From the NCBI GenBank assembly GCA_934047225.1, contig OW203990.1, forward strand, positions 30,483,045 through 30,547,044: a DNA stretch of 64,000 bases. Reading direction: 5' to 3'. Position numbers and translations under genes: made by a program. The DNA comes from Ypsolopha sequella (lineage: Eukaryota > Arthropoda > Insecta > Lepidoptera > Ypsolophidae). The stretch's first letter is position 1. Each line of letters begins with the position of its first letter. The notes beneath the pieces were generated by a model. That model saw nothing but the letters and a program-made list of their open reading frames with translations, ran no database searches and was not told the origin of the DNA. Shown piece by piece: positions 11,023-21,644 of the stretch.

Positions 11023-12102
11023 TTGCCCGTACATTCATCACTTAGGATACTCTGAATATTTTAGAGTCAGCGAAATAATAAGGAAGGGAAGTATAATCTC
11101 AGTAGGAAACGCCATTAAAACGTGACGCCACATTTTGAAGGTTGTGTTCTTTTTGGTGTACGACAGACGCTTAGCACACTACGACAAATTGCACTATTAG
11201 TGTTCAGCAAAAATTACGCGATGACCTCTGTATGCCTAGCAAAAAAGTTTTTTTTTAAGTAAACGTATGGTGGCGCGGGCTAACTATGGCGGACGGGTGA
11301 AATGGACTGTATGATTGATTGACACGATCCTGACACAGAGGGAAGGACTAATTGAACGATTTTGGTAAAATAAGACAAGAGAAAATCGTTCGGTAAAGAA
11401 AGGAATGCACAATACCTTATTCCTGGAGTTATCGATGTATGCACGGATGCCGGCCGGCAAGTCCGCTTGTCGTGGTCTTCCACTGAACCAAGGAATCCAC
11501 CAAAATTACACTGGGCACAAGGGTTCTGAAGTTCTGAAGAGAGGTTACGCACAATTTCGGTCTATACTTCGATTTACAAAAATATTTAAACCACACAACA
11601 ATCCACTAGCTTGCTTGCTCATTTGCGACTCGATAAGTTCCATTTTTCACCGCGAGGTGTCGCGGCCGCCGAGCGAAAAACAGTCGCTGTCTCGCTCTTG
11701 TATGCTAGTAAGGTATGTGCAGGAGGGAGATGGGCACAGGAAAGGCCAGATATGTCAATCAACCAATTATCCTTATCAAAATAAATAAATACATCAAATG
11801 CATGCGTTTTATCAATGGCGGCAGATTTAAATGCGATAATCAGCGCAACCAACGTACATGTTACTATTTCGCAACTTTAAACTTTTTTTATGGTTGTACA
11901 CCTTCAACACCGTGATTCACAACCAACTGACAATCAGCAAGTAAGCGACAGTATCGTGGTCCTCTACCAACATGCTGTGTGTGAACGAAACAAGACAATA
12001 AAGTCGAATGACACTCTAACCAAAGCAACTCGAATCGGCGCAATTATCGGTCATAAAAATGGATATGTTTATGCAACATTCGGCAGGGATTAAGATTATT
12101 AA
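11023..12102. other. spacer without a supported gene
   Basis: Short open frames on both strands (longest about 127 codons at 11405-11788) overlap each other and show no motif. Nothing with a recognisable family was seen. Confidence 0.35.
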
Positions 12103-12305
12103 GGCTCCAGTCCCCTAAAAATCAGTATTCTTGCAGAATTATCAGAAAAGAAAGATTTTATTTTAGTTAGTAAGAAAGCAATAAATAAAATACATTTTTC
12201 GTTAATTTATAGTGTGGAATTTGAAGATTTCAAAACATATTTTTTCCTTTACTTTAATGCTACTTTTAATAGGTTTTTTAGGCTTTAAACATATCTTTAT
12301 TTATG
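12103..12305 (+). repeat. about 200-bp direct repeat, copy 1
   Basis: Begins GGCTCCAGTCCCCTAAAAAT and ends with GGTTTTTTAGGCTTTAAACA; it matches 13985-14188 along nearly its whole length with scattered differences. The second copy lies directly upstream of the Mutator/YqaJ pseudogene, so both are probably part of that element's 5' non-coding region or of a duplicated element end. Confidence 0.85.
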
Positions 12306-12919
12306 TTCTACACGTTGAGCGTCTTATTCATGCACACGTCCCGTAAAAATGATGACAAAAACAAGAAATTTATTCAGGTAACATTTATTTCCATATCTTC
12401 AACAATAATCTTACCTGGTTACTTTTTTGGATAATACTTCAGTTTTCTTATTTCGAGTGCTTTAAGTAGTTGTAATTTTATGAATTCAACCACTGATAAA
12501 ATATTTTTTTTCTACTAGAAAACTATCGTTTAGCGTAATCAAATTTAAAACACGTAAAATAGAACTATTAATAAGTGAAATAACAAAAAACGGTATTTAA
12601 AAAATTATTTTAAGAACATTTATCAAATCGAAACTTATCGAGAGTTTAAAACACAAAACGCGTCGAAATTTCCCTCAGTTTCGCTGGGACATCGCAGCGT
12701 TCAGACGTGTGTTGTGTAGCTCGACGTCATTTTACCTCCCGCTCGCACGGTTGCTCCCTTTCCCTCGCGTAGATTCTTATGGAGAGGCGAACTGTATCAT
12801 GAAAGTTGCTCTACTTGAATATTGCACTTATCATTTAATAAGTAAACAACTATGGATAAAATATTTTTTGAATATTTTAAGAAATCCCTGTTTCGATAAA
12901 ATAAACTTTAATCTACGTC
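12306..12919. other. AT-rich spacer, no gene seen
   Basis: No motif or convincing ORF. An 82-codon frame at 12709-12957 lacks any recognisable feature. Confidence 0.35.
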
Positions 12920-13660
12920 CGTCCGTATTTCACAGCATCATAACTTTAGCATCGTAAAGATAAAGACATGAAATTTGGCACAAAAATAGCATTAATGTGC
13001 CTAAATATTACATTGTAAAAAAATATGAAAAATTTGTCATTTTTTTTAAATATTTTCAAAACAAAAGTGAGAAAAATAAAAAATATCCTAAAAATACAAT
13101 ATGGGTATCAAACTGTAGGCACTAAAAAGGTAATTGTAAAAATATATACTTTTACTGTATTTACTGGCACTGGTTTTGTGAAATCTTGAAAAAAACACAA
13201 AAATGTGTATGTCCGAAACTGGTAGACCGAAAAATATGAAAAAAAATTTTCATTATAGATCATAACTGACCAGTAACCGGGGAAACTATAGTGATTTAAA
13301 AATATAAAAAAAAGTAAATTAAATAAAAATTTTTTTTATAAAAATACAATATGGGTATCACATTGTAGGTATTAAAAAGCTTATTGTAATAATATATAGT
13401 TTGGCTAAATTTAATTGCATCTATTTCGAGAAATCCTTGAAAATATATAAAAAAATGTATGTCCCCCCTCTTATCTCCAAAACTGGTGGACCGAAAAATA
13501 TGAAAAAAAATCATGGTAATATGCGTTTACGTAAGAATTACAGAAAAAATAAAGCGGTTGAGAAATTCACGAAAAAAAATGATAAAACTAAATTTGTCAT
13601 CCACATTACGGAACCCTAGGTTCTGACTAGAGTCTGACTCGCACTTGGCCGGTTTTTTTC
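12920..13660 (+). repeat. dispersed non-coding repeat with an internal duplication
   Basis: The region starts with CGTCCGTCCG-type sequence and ends CGGAACCCTAGG, then GACTCGCACTTGGCCGGTTTT, an end motif I associate with abundant lepidopteran non-coding repeats. Inside, AAAATACAATATGGGTATCA occurs at about 13094 and again at about 13341, and both copies are followed by similar diverged sequence through a CGAAACTGGT/CAAAACTGGT segment and an AAAAATATGAAAAAAA segment. This indicates an internal duplication of about 245 bp. Family not identified. Confidence 0.5.
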
Positions 13661-13734
13661 AAGATGTTTGCGGTAGCCGTTTTTTGGGCGGTTTTAATTT
13701 AGTTTTCGGAGCTTTTACTACCCTTAATTTTTAC

Positions 13735-13812
13735 CATAAGTATCCGGTTATCCGGATAATACATTATCCGTTATCCGGATAGTAAAAATCTGCGAATAAT
13801 TGCATGCCCTAA
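13735..13812 (-). repeat. hAT-like terminal sequence (MITE end)
   Basis: Read on the minus strand it starts TAGGGCATGCAATTATTCGC and then contains repeated TATCCGGATAA blocks, a pattern seen at ends of hAT-type non-autonomous elements. A related motif in the same orientation (AATCTGCAAATAATTGCATG) lies at about 17147-17166. The opposite terminus was not identified, so the element limits are unknown. Confidence 0.35.
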
Positions 13813-13984
13813 TTCCCTTAGATTAAGTTATGTTAATGTGTGTTAATTCGAAAACTATTACGAGATTTAGGTTTAATAAGCCATATTTTAGAAGTTGTGG
13901 TCTAAAAAACCCACGGGGATGGCGCGACACAAATTTTATACCAGCACCGCTGTTGCCACTCTTTGGAATAACGTAGTATTACCT

Positions 13985-14188
13985 GGCTCCAGTCCCGTAT
14001 AAGTCAGTATTCTCGCTGAATTATCAGAAAAGACAGATTTTATATTAGTTAGTAAGAAAGCAATGACTAAAGTACATTTTACGTTAATTTAAAGTGTGGA
14101 ATTTAAAGATTTCAAAACATATTTTTTTTATTTTCTTTAATGCTACTTTTAATAGGTTTTTTAGGCTTTAAACATACCTGTATTTACG
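13985..14188 (+). repeat. about 200-bp direct repeat, copy 2
   Basis: Starts GGCTCCAGTCCCGTATAAGT and matches 12103-12305. It ends about 18 bp before the first codon of the Mutator/YqaJ pseudogene. Confidence 0.85.
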
Positions 14189-14206
14189 AAAAAATTTACG
14201 TAAGAA

Positions 14207-16195
14207 ATGCGCAAGGCAGGAGAAGAAGAAGTAAAACATGCAAAGGAAATTGGAAGCGTTGATAGCGAAGGAAATCCTATGATAGTTGTAATTGCTGACG
14301 GATGCTGGTCCAAAAGATCATTTCGAAACAATTATGCAGCTGCATCCGGCGCAGCAGCAATTATCGGTGCCTATACTGGAAAACTTCTATACCTAGGCGT
14401 CAAAAATAAATACTGCATGATATGTGCTCAAGCAGCCAATAAGAAAACTGAGCCGAAAGAACATACATGTTATAAAAATTTCACATCAAGCTCATCTAGT
14501 ATGGAATCGACTGCACTGGTTGAAGGCTTCAAACAATCTCTTAGTACACACGGTTTGATATATGCTAAATTGATATCAGACGGTGATTCAAGCACCATAA
14601 AAAAAAATTTAATTAGCAACCCTTACAAAAATGTAAAGGTTGAGAAGATCGAATGCCGCAATCACCTTTTACGAAACCTATGCAATAAATTGCGGCTTCT
14701 CATAAAATACACTCAAATTCCCCTCCAACAAAGAAAACTTTTTACAGAGCCAAAAATGATGAAATTGAGAAGATACGTGGCGTGCAATAAAGTTGAGAAA
14801 ACATGCAGAGGTTCCTCAGACAGAAAAGATAATAAATCTAAACGCAGATATTTACACTGCCTTACACCATGCTTTAGGAGATCATACTAAATGTGAAGAT
14901 CAGATATGTCCTTCAACTGATAAACTCGACAAAGATGTGGCGCAAAATTTGCAAAACACCGCTCTTTGGTTAAAAATGAGCCAACCTGTCTCATATTTGG
15001 CATCAAATGCAAAAAGCTTTGTTTTTGACGTAGACAGCAATGCAGCTGAGACATTTAATTCAGTTATCGCCAAATATGTTGGAGGTAAGAGGATAAATTA
15101 CAGTTTAAGAAATTCTTATCAAGAAAGATGTTCAGCCGCCGCCATCAGTTTTAACACAAAGACACCAATCAATGCAGTCAACAGGTTTATATTTAATAAA
15201 CCTACAGGTAAATATACACGAATATATGAAACTCATAAAACGAAGCAAAAAAATATACAAGACAATATAGGAAAAAATTTCGTGCTGCCACTAAAAACGA
15301 TCCAGATTATGGTGCAAACGCTCAACGTCCGGACATCTCGGAAGAAGTTTTCGAGGTTGCTAAACAATATTTTATAAGAGAATTAGAGGTCACTACAGAA
15401 GAGCGAGATGATATTCAAAAAAATACTATGCAGCAAAGCAATAGCCAAGACTGGATAGAGCAAAGAAAAAAAAGACTGACAGCTTCGCTTTTTGGCAAAA
15501 TTTGCAAAAGAAAAAATAACATTAGTTGTGCGCCACTAGTCAAATTAATAGTCAGACCGAAAGACTTATCTAATGTATCGTCAATTGCGTATGGCAAAGA
15601 GAATGAAGAAAAAGCACTTTCTCAGCTGGCGTATAAGGAAAAAATAAAAATTGAACGGTGTGGACTTTATATTCACAGGACAAAGTGTTTTTTAGGTGCC
15701 ACTCCTGATGGCAATTATAAAGACAAAGAAGGAAAAACAGGAATCATAGAGGTGAAATGTCCATTTGGTGCCAAAGACATGGATGTTGAAGATGCAATAA
15801 AATAGAAAAAAATCAAGTTTTGGAAATACGACCCAAAAAAGAACTTGTTTAAAGTAGATACGAACAATGATTATTATTTTCAAATTCAAGGCCAATTAAA
15901 TATCACAGAACAAAATACTTGCATTTTTGCAGTTTGGAAGAGTGAGCAGCAACCGATGAAAGTCGAATATATAGAAAGGGATAAATTATTTTTGGAGTCA
16001 AAAATGCTTGGCCCTTTAACGCAATTCTATCATAATTGTCTACTGCCAGAATTAATTGACTCGCGCCTTGAGCGTTCTATGGCAATAAAAGACCCGCCGC
16101 ATATAATAGCCGCCATTGAAAATAAAAATCAAAAATATTCCCAAAAGAAAACTTACGGTTCAACGAAGCTAAGCTCAAAAAATAGGCAGTTATAA
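14207..16195 (+). pseudogene. Mutator-like transposase fused to a YqaJ/lambda-exonuclease-like nuclease domain (broken)
   Basis: The N-terminal half resembles the Mutator-like (MULE) transposase domain of arthropods: IVVIADGCWSKRSFRNNYAA, then LGVKNKYCMICAQAANKK, a second acidic block KLISDGDSSTIK, CRNHLLRNLCNKL and SNAAETFNSVIAKYVGGKR. The C-terminal half has the order of YqaJ-type PDDEXK recombinase nucleases: DWIEQRKKRLTASLFGKICK, AYGKENEEKALSQL, then FLGATPDG and GIIEVKCPFG, so the Asp and the E-x-K active-site residues are present. Two frameshifts (near 14780, and near 15250 in a run of seven A) and one TAG (15803-15805) break the frame; both domains lie on one strand and in one order. 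An AATAAA follows near 16297. Mutator transposases cut and paste DNA; YqaJ nucleases process DNA ends for strand annealing. A single former gene is an inference. Confidence 0.72.
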
Positions 16196-17512
16196 GTTAT
16201 AACTACCTAATTTTTTTTGTAATTAATTACCAACATTTAGTTTAAGTAGTAGATTTCAAAGTCACTAACAATAGCTATGATCCTTTGATTGTTTTTAAAT
16301 AAAAGAATTGCATGATTATCATTCTTTTATTTACTTTTGCTCCCAGAAAATCCCTCGTATACCTTGTCTTTATTATATAATGAAAATATTTTAGATTTAA
16401 AGACAACGCATGACAATCTAACGAAAGTGTAGCAGTCGAAGTAAACACGTGCAAGGCAATCACAACAAACAAGAAAACTCATTTTTTAGAATCTTCAGTA
16501 AATCCATTATACGCACGATGCCGAATGTTGCCGAAGCTACATCCTTTTTATTACTTTACTTACTTTTATTTAATATCTTAAAAAGCTATCGAAGTCACTA
16601 AAACCGACAGTCGAGATAACGACGTGCTAGACAATAATGCATCAAAACAAAAGAACGTACGCAGCTGCGGTTCTTATCATTAAAACATCACATTTCTAAA
16701 AATAATTTTTTACCTTTTTTATTGCACCTTAGTCATAATCATGGACACAAACTGACAGGCACTTAATTACCGTAAGAATTTCTATTTTTGATATTATATT
16801 ACTTAAAGAACTGATTGTAATATGTGTGTGAGTATTAGGAATACATAATTTTAAATGTTTTCATTGTTACAATTTGATTATTAATTTTCTACATTTCCAA
16901 ATTTTATAAAGGTATTTTTATGTCAGGCATTAGATAAATGAAAATCTTGATGAATAAAGAAATTTTCGGGCACAACTACACGCTTTTTAGGGCATGCAGG
17001 TTTCCTTAGAGCGATAGGGCTCATCACGTTGAGACGTAATAATCGTCGGAGAAACGCGGGTGTACTTATAGGTACACGTATGGGTGGACTTATGACTTGC
17101 ATCTCACAGTTCACACTCGGAACACCTCTTGACACCCCCTCGGTAAAAATCTGCAAATAATTGCATGACCTATAAAATGTATTGTGTCTAAATACTAATC
17201 ACTCTTACTACTACCAATAAGCCATCTATTCCAGGTAGATTTACTTTTGTTTATTTTGCTTTTGCAAATTCATTTTGTTTGTTCCGATAAACAAACCAAA
17301 CTTTGTAAATTACCGTTACTCGAATAATTAAAATCTTCACATGTCAAATTTTAAGTAATCGTACACTCATTTAACGAAGTAGAGCAACATTCAGGTGCGG
17401 TTTCTAATATCTTAATGCAGCGGGGGGAGCGCCACTTCTAAAGCCTCAGGTAAGATGAAAGCGAAATGTTGCAAAGAGAGTCTGGGGCCTTAACAAATAA
17501 CACTGGATATCT
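16196..17512. other. spacer downstream of the Mutator/YqaJ pseudogene, no gene seen
   Basis: AT-rich. It contains the likely polyadenylation signal near 16297 and the hAT-end-like motif at about 17147-17166. A 77-codon minus frame at 16923-17156 has no recognisable motif. Terminal inverted repeats of the transposon were sought here against 12.1-14.2 kb and not found. Confidence 0.35.
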
Positions 17513-17789
17513 AAAAAGGCCACATAATAGGCAAATCATCAGATGATTTCATATTTGACAGTTTTGTATGGAATTGTGTAAAATGGTCCACTATATACCT
17601 ATGAATTGCTAAACTGTGAAATTTGACATAATTGGTGACTTGTTAGAAGATACTAGTCCTCTAAAAAGGCCGTTTTGCATGAATCATATTATGATTCCGT
17701 TCTAATGCCGTCTCTTTTGCACGCGTGAAAAAACTGTGACTCCATCCTACTTTCAAATCATTTTATGATTCACCCAAGTCGGCCTTTTT
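17513..17789. mobile_element. MITE-like element with AAAAAGGCC inverted ends
   Basis: The left end AAAAAGGCCACATAATAGGC is followed by AAATCATCAGATGATTT. The right end, reverse-complemented, reads AAAAAGGCCGACTTGGGTGA and then AATCATAAAATGATTT. A third internal AAAAAGGCC motif lies at about 17664. About 280 bp, no coding. BEL1 inserted directly at its right edge. Confidence 0.4.
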
Positions 17790-18167
17790 TGTTATGTTGT
17801 GGACTGTATGGTGATTAAAATTTAGATTTATCGAGCGTCGTTGTGTCTTTGCTTTGAAATGTGAAAAGAGAGCACCAAAGGAAATTGGAGGGACTTACAG
17901 GTAATTGATGATATTGATGTTCCTGGTTATCTCTGCTGCTGGCTGGGGGCCCCCTGATCAATCCTGGTGCTATGTACACGCATAGTTCACGAAATTATAT
18001 ACGAGTATCATTTTATGATAATATTTAGGCTGTATTACAGCGAGGTCTTAACATGGTGAGTTTGAATCGGTGAGTGAATGAGATCCCGTGGAATGAATGG
18101 ATTGAATGGGAAAGGGAATGAAGTGGATTGGTGGTGCTTTTTAAATTTGATAAATGAAGTCTTAACA
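17790..18167 (-). repeat. BEL1 3' LTR (378 bp)
   Basis: Starts (minus strand) TGTTAAGACTTCATTTATC and ends CCACAACATAACA. It matches the LTR at 61435-61928 throughout, apart from the insertion in that copy; I see two substitutions and two small indels. In the element's orientation it lies downstream of pol. Confidence 0.92.
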
Positions 18168-18184
18168 TTCTCCCCCCCGCTGCG
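18168..18184 (-). promoter_or_regulatory. BEL1 polypurine tract
   Basis: On the minus strand GCGGGGGGGAGAA immediately precedes the LTR start TGTTAAG. This is the expected primer site for plus-strand DNA synthesis. Confidence 0.8.
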
Positions 18185-18432
18185 AATATCCAGGAAGTAT
18201 TCGCAGACAAATCAATCTTTGTTCACACAAACAGTGGTATAATTTAATATTATAAAGTTGCTAAATGTAGTGTAATGTTTAATTGAAATGGTGTGTGAAC
18301 TTGAGTAATATATAAGAACCTGATATAATTTGTAGTGAGTATGAAATGAAAATTAAATGAAATGTTTAGTTAAATTCAAAATAAAACTTAAGAACTAGAA
18401 GTTATTATTTAATTAAGTTATTATTCGAAAAA

Positions 18433-21400
18433 TTAAAAACATAGATCACATCCATTAGGGATGGGACATAATTTAACTAATGGTCTCTCTAAAAACCCAT
18501 TACACGTTTTTACAGTAGCAGAACGAGGTACTCTATCCTTACCTACGTGTAATTTTACTATTCTACCAAAATGCCAAGACATGGGCGATTTTAGTTCGTC
18601 TTTAATAAGAACAACACGACCAATTTCTACAGAATCGCCGGATGTCCACTTCAAACGTTGTGTTAGGGTTGTCAAATATTCTCTGTGCCAACGACACCAA
18701 AAATCTTGATTCATTCTTTGCAGTAACTGCCATCTTGTCAGTCTATTAATGGGTGTGTCAGTATAATCTTTGTCAGGAAGAGTAGTTAGCGGAGCTAACG
18801 TGAGAAAATGACCTGGTGTTAGTACTGCAGGATCATTGGGATCTGAGCTCAATGGGCACAGAGGCCTCGAATTGAGTAGAGATTCAATTTGAACCAACAA
18901 AGTGTTGAGTTCTTCATATGTTAAAATCTGAGTTCCTATCACTCTGTGAATATGTGTCTTTACGGATTTAACCCCTGCTTCCCAGAGACTACCTTGATGC
19001 GGTGCAGCTGGAGGATTGAATTTGAAAGTGATTTTTTCTTCAGCACAAGCTGACTCCATGGTACTCGCGAGATGAGATTGAGCACCTTTGAAATTGGAAC
19101 CACAGTCACTATGAATTATATTGCACCGACCTCTACGTGCAATGAAACGCCGCAAAGCAGCAAGAAAAGATTGGGTAGACAAGTCAGACGCCAATTCTAA
19201 ATGAAGCGCCTTAGTGGCAAAACAAACAAAAAGACATAAATATGCTTTTGTCGTACGAGCTCCACGGTAACGATGAAACGTAACGTTGAAAGGTCCGGCG
19301 TAGTCACAACCAGACACTTCAAATGCTTTAACTTGAGTGACACGAGCTTTCGGTAAATCAGCCATTTCAGGTTGTAAAGCTACAGGCTTTACACGAAAAC
19401 AACGGTAACATTGAGAAATTACCGATCGGATTGCCCTTTTAGGTGACAGAATCCAAAAATGTTGTAGTATTAAGAAATGTAATGTTTGGGGACCTGGGTG
19501 CAAGTTTTCATCATGTATTGTTTTTATTACAAGTTCAGTCAAACGATTTTTGCGAGGAAGTAGGGCAGGATGCTTTGCTTCATATTCTAAATCTGACTGA
19601 CTCAACCTTCCCTCCACGCGAAGAATATTATCTTTATCTAAGAATGGTTTGAGTTTCCTAAGTGGCTTAGGAAGTTTGTGCGAATTTAAGTTTTCGATTT
19701 CTGTTTTAAATACAGTTTTCTGTACATGTTTAACTAGCACCAGCAGGGCCTCATGAAGCTCCATTTCTGAAATGGGTTCAAAACAATTTAGTTTTTTGAA
19801 TTTATGATTGATGAATCGTCGCCAATAAACAATGAAGCGTTGAATTTTTCTCAGAGATGAGTATTTTTTAAGATATAAATCTAAAAGATTTGCAGGAATT
19901 TGAGCCTCTGAAACTGTAGCAGGCAAAACAGTTGTACGCTGTTCTATAGTTAACTCATCCACATTTGAGTCCGGTAAGGAAATATTGTTAGATGGCCATT
20001 CTGTTGGCTCTGATGATAACCATTGGGGACCTGCCCACCAAAGATCATGATTGACAAGTTCATCTGGAGTTAAACCACGACTTGCACAGTCAGCCGGGTT
20101 TTGTCTGCCAGGTACATGGCCCCAACAGGCAGTAGGGATTTTTCGTTGAATATTTGAAATTCGATTACCGACGAACACTTTAAAATTCGATGATGGAGAC
20201 TTGATCCAGGAAAGAACAATCATGGAATCAGACCATGCGTAGACATTCTTAATATTTATTATATTTGAATATATGTTATAGACATACTGAACTGCATCAG
20301 CCAGTAGAGATGCGGCACTCAGTTCAAGACGAGGCAGAGTCATGCGTTTTATAGGAGAAATTCTCGATTTTGCAAAGACCAAAGAAACATGATGTGTTCC
20401 ATCAGGCATAGTACATCTTAGAAAAATGCACGTTGCGTAGCCAGATTCACTGGCATCACAAAACGCGTGAATTTGATACTCAATCGTATTATCGTAAGTG
20501 ATACGACGATTAATTTTTAACTTTGATAAGTTGCGCAACTGCTGAGAATATTTTTCCCAAATAATTTGTATATCCTCAGGTACAACTACGTCCCAAGAAA
20601 GGCCTAAGAGCCATATCCGTTGAATCAAGAATTTTGCCATAAATGTTATGGGAGTTAAAAACCCAATGGGGTCAAAAATGCGCGCAAGTTCAGACAACAT
20701 TGAACGTTTGGTACATTTAGTTTTAATAGGATTAGCTAGATACATGAACATATCTTCTGAAGAATTCCATGCTAAACCTAGCACTTTAATTACATTTGAA
20801 TCATTGTCAAATGTTAAATTTGGTGTAGCCCTGTGCTCTTCTGGGACACTTTCAAGTACAGAGGCATTATTGCTCGCCCATTTCCGTAACTGAAAACCGC
20901 CAGCATTCATAATATCAATCAGCTGTTTTTGAACAGCGATAGCTTCTTGTGTATTTGGGCTACCTGTTACTACGTCATCTACGTATATGTCGGATCGCAG
21001 TATGTCGGTCGCTTGAGGGTACGAGTCCTGTTCGTCTTCAGCGAGTTGACGAATGTAGAATGATGTAGCCTGAACCGCAGAAGAATATTAACAATGTCAG
21101 CTTGCAATTTGCAACCAACATAAAGAGTGTCATTTAAAGACAAGTTATTCTGATTATCTTTTGCCGAAGCATCATACACCACACGACACAGACTAGAGTC
21201 TTTATAGACAGGATGGTGTGGAATGTAATATGCCACTGATGATTTGGTATCATTTGAAGGTACTTCTTCAAGTTGACTCTCGGCCAAATATTCACGAATG
21301 TGATTTTTGTATTCTTCATAAAAAGATTGATCATTTTTGAATCGTCTCTCCAGCTGGAGGAAACGGGATAGTGCTTTGTTATAAGAACTACTAAATTGAG

Positions 21401-21644
21401 GCTCTGGGGAAACCTTGAAAGGCAATTTGACGCAATACCTGCCAGTAGAATCACGCTCATGTGTTTTGGCATAAATTTCTTCACACTGAAGATCTTCTGA
21501 AGACAAGACCTTGTCTGCCCCAATGACATTTTCAACAGCCCAAAACTTTTGAACTGTGTCATTTAAGTTTTGATCAACACCAACATGGTTAATGGAAATT
21601 GATGTCATTAATGTAGATGACTGAGAAGACACAGTCTTTCCCAT
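18433..21644 (-). pseudogene. BEL1 pol: RT, RNase H, integrase (internal deletion)
   Basis: The frame continues directly from gag-protease after a TAA (21645-21647) within the FGWI*MGKTV junction. RT fingers are present (RDSTGRYCVKLPF, then LCRVVYDASAKDN). At about 21075 the sequence jumps from DIVNILLRF to YIRQLAEDEQDSYPQATDIL, so the part with the first catalytic Asp is missing and the frame shifts. IYVDDVVTG (the YxDD block), the RNase H region (HAFCDASESGYA, AWSDSMIVLSWI) and integrase follow: H and C ligands (LHPGPQTLHF, CYRCF), then CDYAGPF, HSDCGSNFKG and WEAGVKSVKTH for the DDE triad. The C-terminal DUF5641-like region (NRLTRWQLLQRMNQDFWCRW) ends at 18433. This copy cannot reverse-transcribe itself. 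Confidence 0.9.

Noticed and set aside
8973..11055. Many overlapping ORFs of 60-208 codons on both strands in the minisatellite
   Set aside because: They follow from a stop-free 60-bp period; 4-bp variants shift the frames, all are repetitive, and both strands are open at once.
11405..12093. Plus-strand ORFs between minisatellite and direct repeat as host genes
   Set aside because: No motif, overlapping frames of similar length on both strands, no splice or start context; chance frames are sufficient.
18025..18210. 61-codon ORF in the BEL1 LTR
   Set aside because: It lies across the LTR and polypurine tract, has no motif, and the counterpart in the other LTR does not preserve it.
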